Below are positions 6,363-8,459 of a stretch of DNA of 8,459 nt, one piece after another. The notes under the pieces were generated by a model. The model made no database searches, was not told where the DNA came from, and was given only the letters and a program-made list of their open reading frames with translations. The stretch covers positions 1 through 8,459 of the forward strand of contig JBDTTU010000145.1 of the NCBI GenBank assembly GCA_039930465.1, written 5' to 3'. Each line of letters opens with the position of its first letter. Within the stretch, counting starts at the first letter, position 1. Source of the DNA: LMDS01 sp039930465. GTDB taxonomy: Bacteria; Pseudomonadota; Gammaproteobacteria; Burkholderiales; Burkholderiaceae_C. Both the position numbers and the translations under genes were made by a program.

Positions 6363-8333
6363 ATGAGCGCAGCCGACAACCACCTCTACCCCCCGCCCGC
6401 CGCCCTGGCGAAAGCAGCGCACGTGTCGGGCATGGACGCCTACAACGCGCTCTGTGCCGAAGCCGAGGCCGACCACGAGGCCTTCTGGGCCCGCCAGGCA
6501 CGCGAACTCCTGAGCTGGAAGAAGCCCTTCACGAAGGTGCTCGACGACAGCAACGCACCGTTCTTCAAATGGTTCGGCGACGGCACGCTGAACGCCTCGT
6601 ACAACTGCCTCGACCGCCAGGTCGAAGCCGGCCTGGGAGACAAGGTCGCGATCATCTTCGAGGCCGACGACGCCAAGGTCAGCAAGATCACCTACGGCGA
6701 ACTGCTGGAGCGAACCTGTCGCCTCGCCAACGCGATGCGTGCGCGCGGCGTGAAGAAGGGCGACCGGGTCGTCATCTACATCGGCATGTCGATCGAAGGT
6801 GTGGTCGCGATGCAGGCCTGCGCGCGCATCGGCGCCACACATTCGGTGGTGTTCGGTGGGTTCTCGGCGCAAAGCCTGCGCGATCGCTTGGCCGATACCG
6901 GCGCGGTGATGGTGATCACGGCCGACGAACAACTGCGCGGCGGCAAGCAGCTGCCGCTCAAGGCCATCGTCGACGAAGCGCTCGCGCTCGAGGGCTGCGA
7001 AGCGGTGCGCGACGTGATCGTCTACAAGCGCACCGGTGGCAAGATTGCCTGGAACGCGCCGCGCGACAAGTGGCTCCACGACGAAGTGAAGGCGCAGGCC
7101 AGCACCTGCGAGCCGGAATGGGTCGACGCCGAACACCCGTTGTTCCTGCTCTACACCTCGGGCTCCACGGGCAAGCCCAAGGGCGTGCAGCACGCGACCG
7201 GCGGTTACCTGCTGCATGCCGCGCTCACCACGAAGTGGACCTTCGACCTGAAGCCCGACGACGTGTTCTGGTGCACCGCCGACATCGGCTGGGTCACCGG
7301 CCACACCTACATCACCTATGGCCCGCTCGCGCTCGGCGGCACCGAAGTGGTGTTCGAGAGCATTCCCACCTACCCTGATGCCGGCCGCTTCTGGAAGATG
7401 ATCCAGGACCACAAGGTCACGGTCTTCTACACCGCGCCCACGGCGATCCGTTCGCTGATCAAGGCCGCTGAAGGCAACCCGGCCGTGCACCCCGACCGCT
7501 ACGACCTGAAGAGCCTGCGCATCCTCGGCTCGGTCGGCGAACCGATCAACCCGGCCGCGTGGGAGTGGTACCACAAGCACATCGGCGGCGGCCGTTGCCC
7601 GATCGTCGACACCTTCTGGCAGACCGAAACCGGCGGCCACATGATCACGCCGCTGCCAGGCGCAACCACGCTCGTGCCGGGCTCGTGCACGCTGCCGTTC
7701 CCCGGCATTGCCGCGGCCGTGGTCGACGAGACCGGCAAAGACGTGCCTTGGGGGCAGGGCGGCATTCTGGTCGTGAAGAAGCCGTGGCCGAGCATGATCC
7801 GCACCATCTGGGGTGACCCAGAACGTTTCAAGAAGAGCTACTACCCCGACGACTTCCAGGGCAAGTACTACCTCGCCGGCGACGGCGCGATCCGCGACGC
7901 GAGCACCGGCTACTTCACCATCACCGGCCGCATCGACGACGTGCTCAACGTGAGCGGCCACCGCATGGGCACGATGGAGATCGAGTCGGCGCTGGTCTCG
8001 TGCACCGAACTGGTCGCCGAAGCCGCGGTGGTGGGCCGGCCCGACGACACCACCGGCGAAGCGATCTGCGCCTTCGTGGTGCTGAAACGTTCGCGGCCCA
8101 CCGGCGATGAAGCCAAGGCCATCGCCAAGCAGTTGCGCGACTGGGTCGGAAAAGAAATCGGGCCAATCGCCAAGCCGAAAGACATCCGCTTCGGCGACAA
8201 CCTGCCGAAGACACGCTCGGGCAAGATCATGCGGCGCTTGCTGAGGTCGGTGGCGAAGGGTGAGGCGATCACGCAGGACACGTCCACGTTGGAGAACCCG
8301 GCGATTCTGGAGCAGTTGGGCGCGAATTACTGA
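6363..8333 (+). CDS. acs: Acetyl-CoA synthetase (AMP-forming)
   Basis: Converts acetate, ATP and CoA to acetyl-CoA, AMP and pyrophosphate in the cytoplasm, the high-affinity route for acetate assimilation. The 656 residues match the family (652 in E. coli). Motifs in order are the P-loop-like YTSGSTGKPKG (264-274), IGWVTGHTYITYGPLALGG, GSVGEPINP, and DTFWQTETGG (416-425). In the last, W419 corresponds to the tryptophan that caps the acetate pocket and excludes longer acids, which favours acetate over propionate; the tryptophan before it in E. coli is Phe here. Further on come YYLAGDGA with D507, TGRIDDVLNVSGHRMG beginning near 521, and PKTRSGKIMRR near the C-terminus. There K621 is the catalytic lysine that is reversibly acetylated in Salmonella Acs (K609), so post-translational control by an acetyltransferase/deacetylase pair is plausible. 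The gene appears monocistronic, divergent from the UPF0114 gene and convergent with the gene at the right edge. Confidence 0.98.
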   Translation: MSAADNHLYPPPAALAKAAHVSGMDAYNALCAEAEADHEAFWARQARELLSWKKPFTKVLDDSNAPFFKWFGDGTLNASYNCLDRQVEAGLGDKVAIIFEADDAKVSKITYGELLERTCRLANAMRARGVKKGDRVVIYIGMSIEGVVAMQACARIGATHSVVFGGFSAQSLRDRLADTGAVMVITADEQLRGGKQLPLKAIVDEALALEGCEAVRDVIVYKRTGGKIAWNAPRDKWLHDEVKAQASTCEPEWVDAEHPLFLLYTSGSTGKPKGVQHATGGYLLHAALTTKWTFDLKPDDVFWCTADIGWVTGHTYITYGPLALGGTEVVFESIPTYPDAGRFWKMIQDHKVTVFYTAPTAIRSLIKAAEGNPAVHPDRYDLKSLRILGSVGEPINPAAWEWYHKHIGGGRCPIVDTFWQTETGGHMITPLPGATTLVPGSCTLPFPGIAAAVVDETGKDVPWGQGGILVVKKPWPSMIRTIWGDPERFKKSYYPDDFQGKYYLAGDGAIRDASTGYFTITGRIDDVLNVSGHRMGTMEIESALVSCTELVAEAAVVGRPDDTTGEAICAFVVLKRSRPTGDEAKAIAKQLRDWVGKEIGPIAKPKDIRFGDNLPKTRSGKIMRRLLRSVAKGEAITQDTSTLENPAILEQLGANY

Positions 8334-8379
8334 GTGCGCGTGGCGGCGCGGGATCAGGCTTTGAGGGACTTCGTAATAC

Positions 8380-8459
8380 CTACATCGCCTTGAACAGGTG
8401 AACATAAGCCCGGCTCACCGGCAGCTCGGCCGGGTGCCCGTGCAGCCGCACGAACAGGC
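8380..8459 (-). CDS. C-terminal end of a probable LytTR-type DNA-binding regulator, cut by right edge
   Basis: Reading the reverse strand from the window edge gives 25 sense codons and a TAG stop at 8382-8380. The peptide runs from LFVRLHGHPAELPVSR to AYVHLFKAM. The pattern of a beta strand, a turn, then LPVSR followed by a short helix resembles the end of LytTR domains, the DNA-binding output of LytR/AlgR-type response regulators. Codon third positions are mostly G/C, as in the other genes here. Only the tail is visible, so the family call is tentative and the presence of a receiver domain cannot be judged. It converges on acs with 46 bases between the stops, a gap in which I see no hairpin followed by a T-run. 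Confidence 0.55.
   Translation of the reverse strand, partial: LFVRLHGHPAELPVSRAYVHLFKAM

Noticed and set aside
6194..6379. N-terminal extension of the UPF0114 protein back to 6379
   Set aside because: The added residues do not resemble the family, would cover the candidate -10 and run into the acs leader and start. The ATG at 6193 gives a sensible N-terminus.
6356..7378. An ATG at 6356 opening a 340-codon frame inside acs
   Set aside because: It sits only about two bases from the Shine-Dalgarno and gives an Arg-rich, motif-free product. The acs frame from 6363 is correct.
8334..8379. Possible terminator between acs and the right-edge gene
   Set aside because: The GC-rich stretch after the acs stop can form only a short weak stem, and no T-run follows on either strand.
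4596..8405. A 1269-codon open frame on the minus strand, antisense to the kinase 3' part and acs and overlapping the UPF0114 gene in another frame
   Set aside because: Its translation is rich in His, Arg, Gln and Asp with no recognisable domain, typical of the antisense frame of high-GC genes where stop codons are rare. Three well-identified proteins occupy the same DNA.

Overview
The window reads as ordinary chromosomal DNA of a high-GC betaproteobacterium, most likely Burkholderiales. This is judged from codon use strongly biased to G/C in the third position, from the protein types (one-chain class I fumarase, NhaA, four-PAS hybrid kinase, YqhA-like UPF0114 protein, acetyl-CoA synthetase), and from remembered family resemblance. 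No search could be run. I see no mobile element, CRISPR array, tRNA or rRNA.

Layout, left to right. (1) The 5' part of a class I (4Fe-4S) fumarate hydratase gene lies on the minus strand and runs off the left edge. (2) A roughly 100-bp divergent spacer holds a short inverted repeat. (3) On the plus strand, nhaA (Na+/H+ antiporter, TTG start) is followed closely by a gene for a large membrane-bound hybrid histidine kinase: six predicted membrane helices, four PAS modules, HisKA, HATPase and a C-terminal receiver. (4) A minus-strand UPF0114/YqhA-like membrane protein gene meets the kinase tail to tail, and the two genes overlap by 7 bp. (5) A 169-bp divergent spacer holds a candidate -10 element and an imperfect inverted repeat. 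(6) A complete acs (acetyl-CoA synthetase) lies on the plus strand. (7) The last 25 codons of a minus-strand gene, resembling the end of a LytTR DNA-binding domain, enter from the right edge.

Functionally, fumarase and Acs both belong to acetate/TCA carbon metabolism. NhaA handles sodium and pH homeostasis. The kinase is probably co-transcribed with nhaA and could sense a membrane, ionic or cytoplasmic cue through its helices and PAS domains, but its signal and partner are unknown. No separate response regulator or HPt protein is visible, apart from the possible LytTR regulator cut by the right edge.

I did not find a convincing undescribed system. The points most worth a second look are the nhaA-kinase pairing, an exact in-frame 22-bp repeat inside the kinase gene, the tail-to-tail gene overlap, and the two intergenic inverted repeats.
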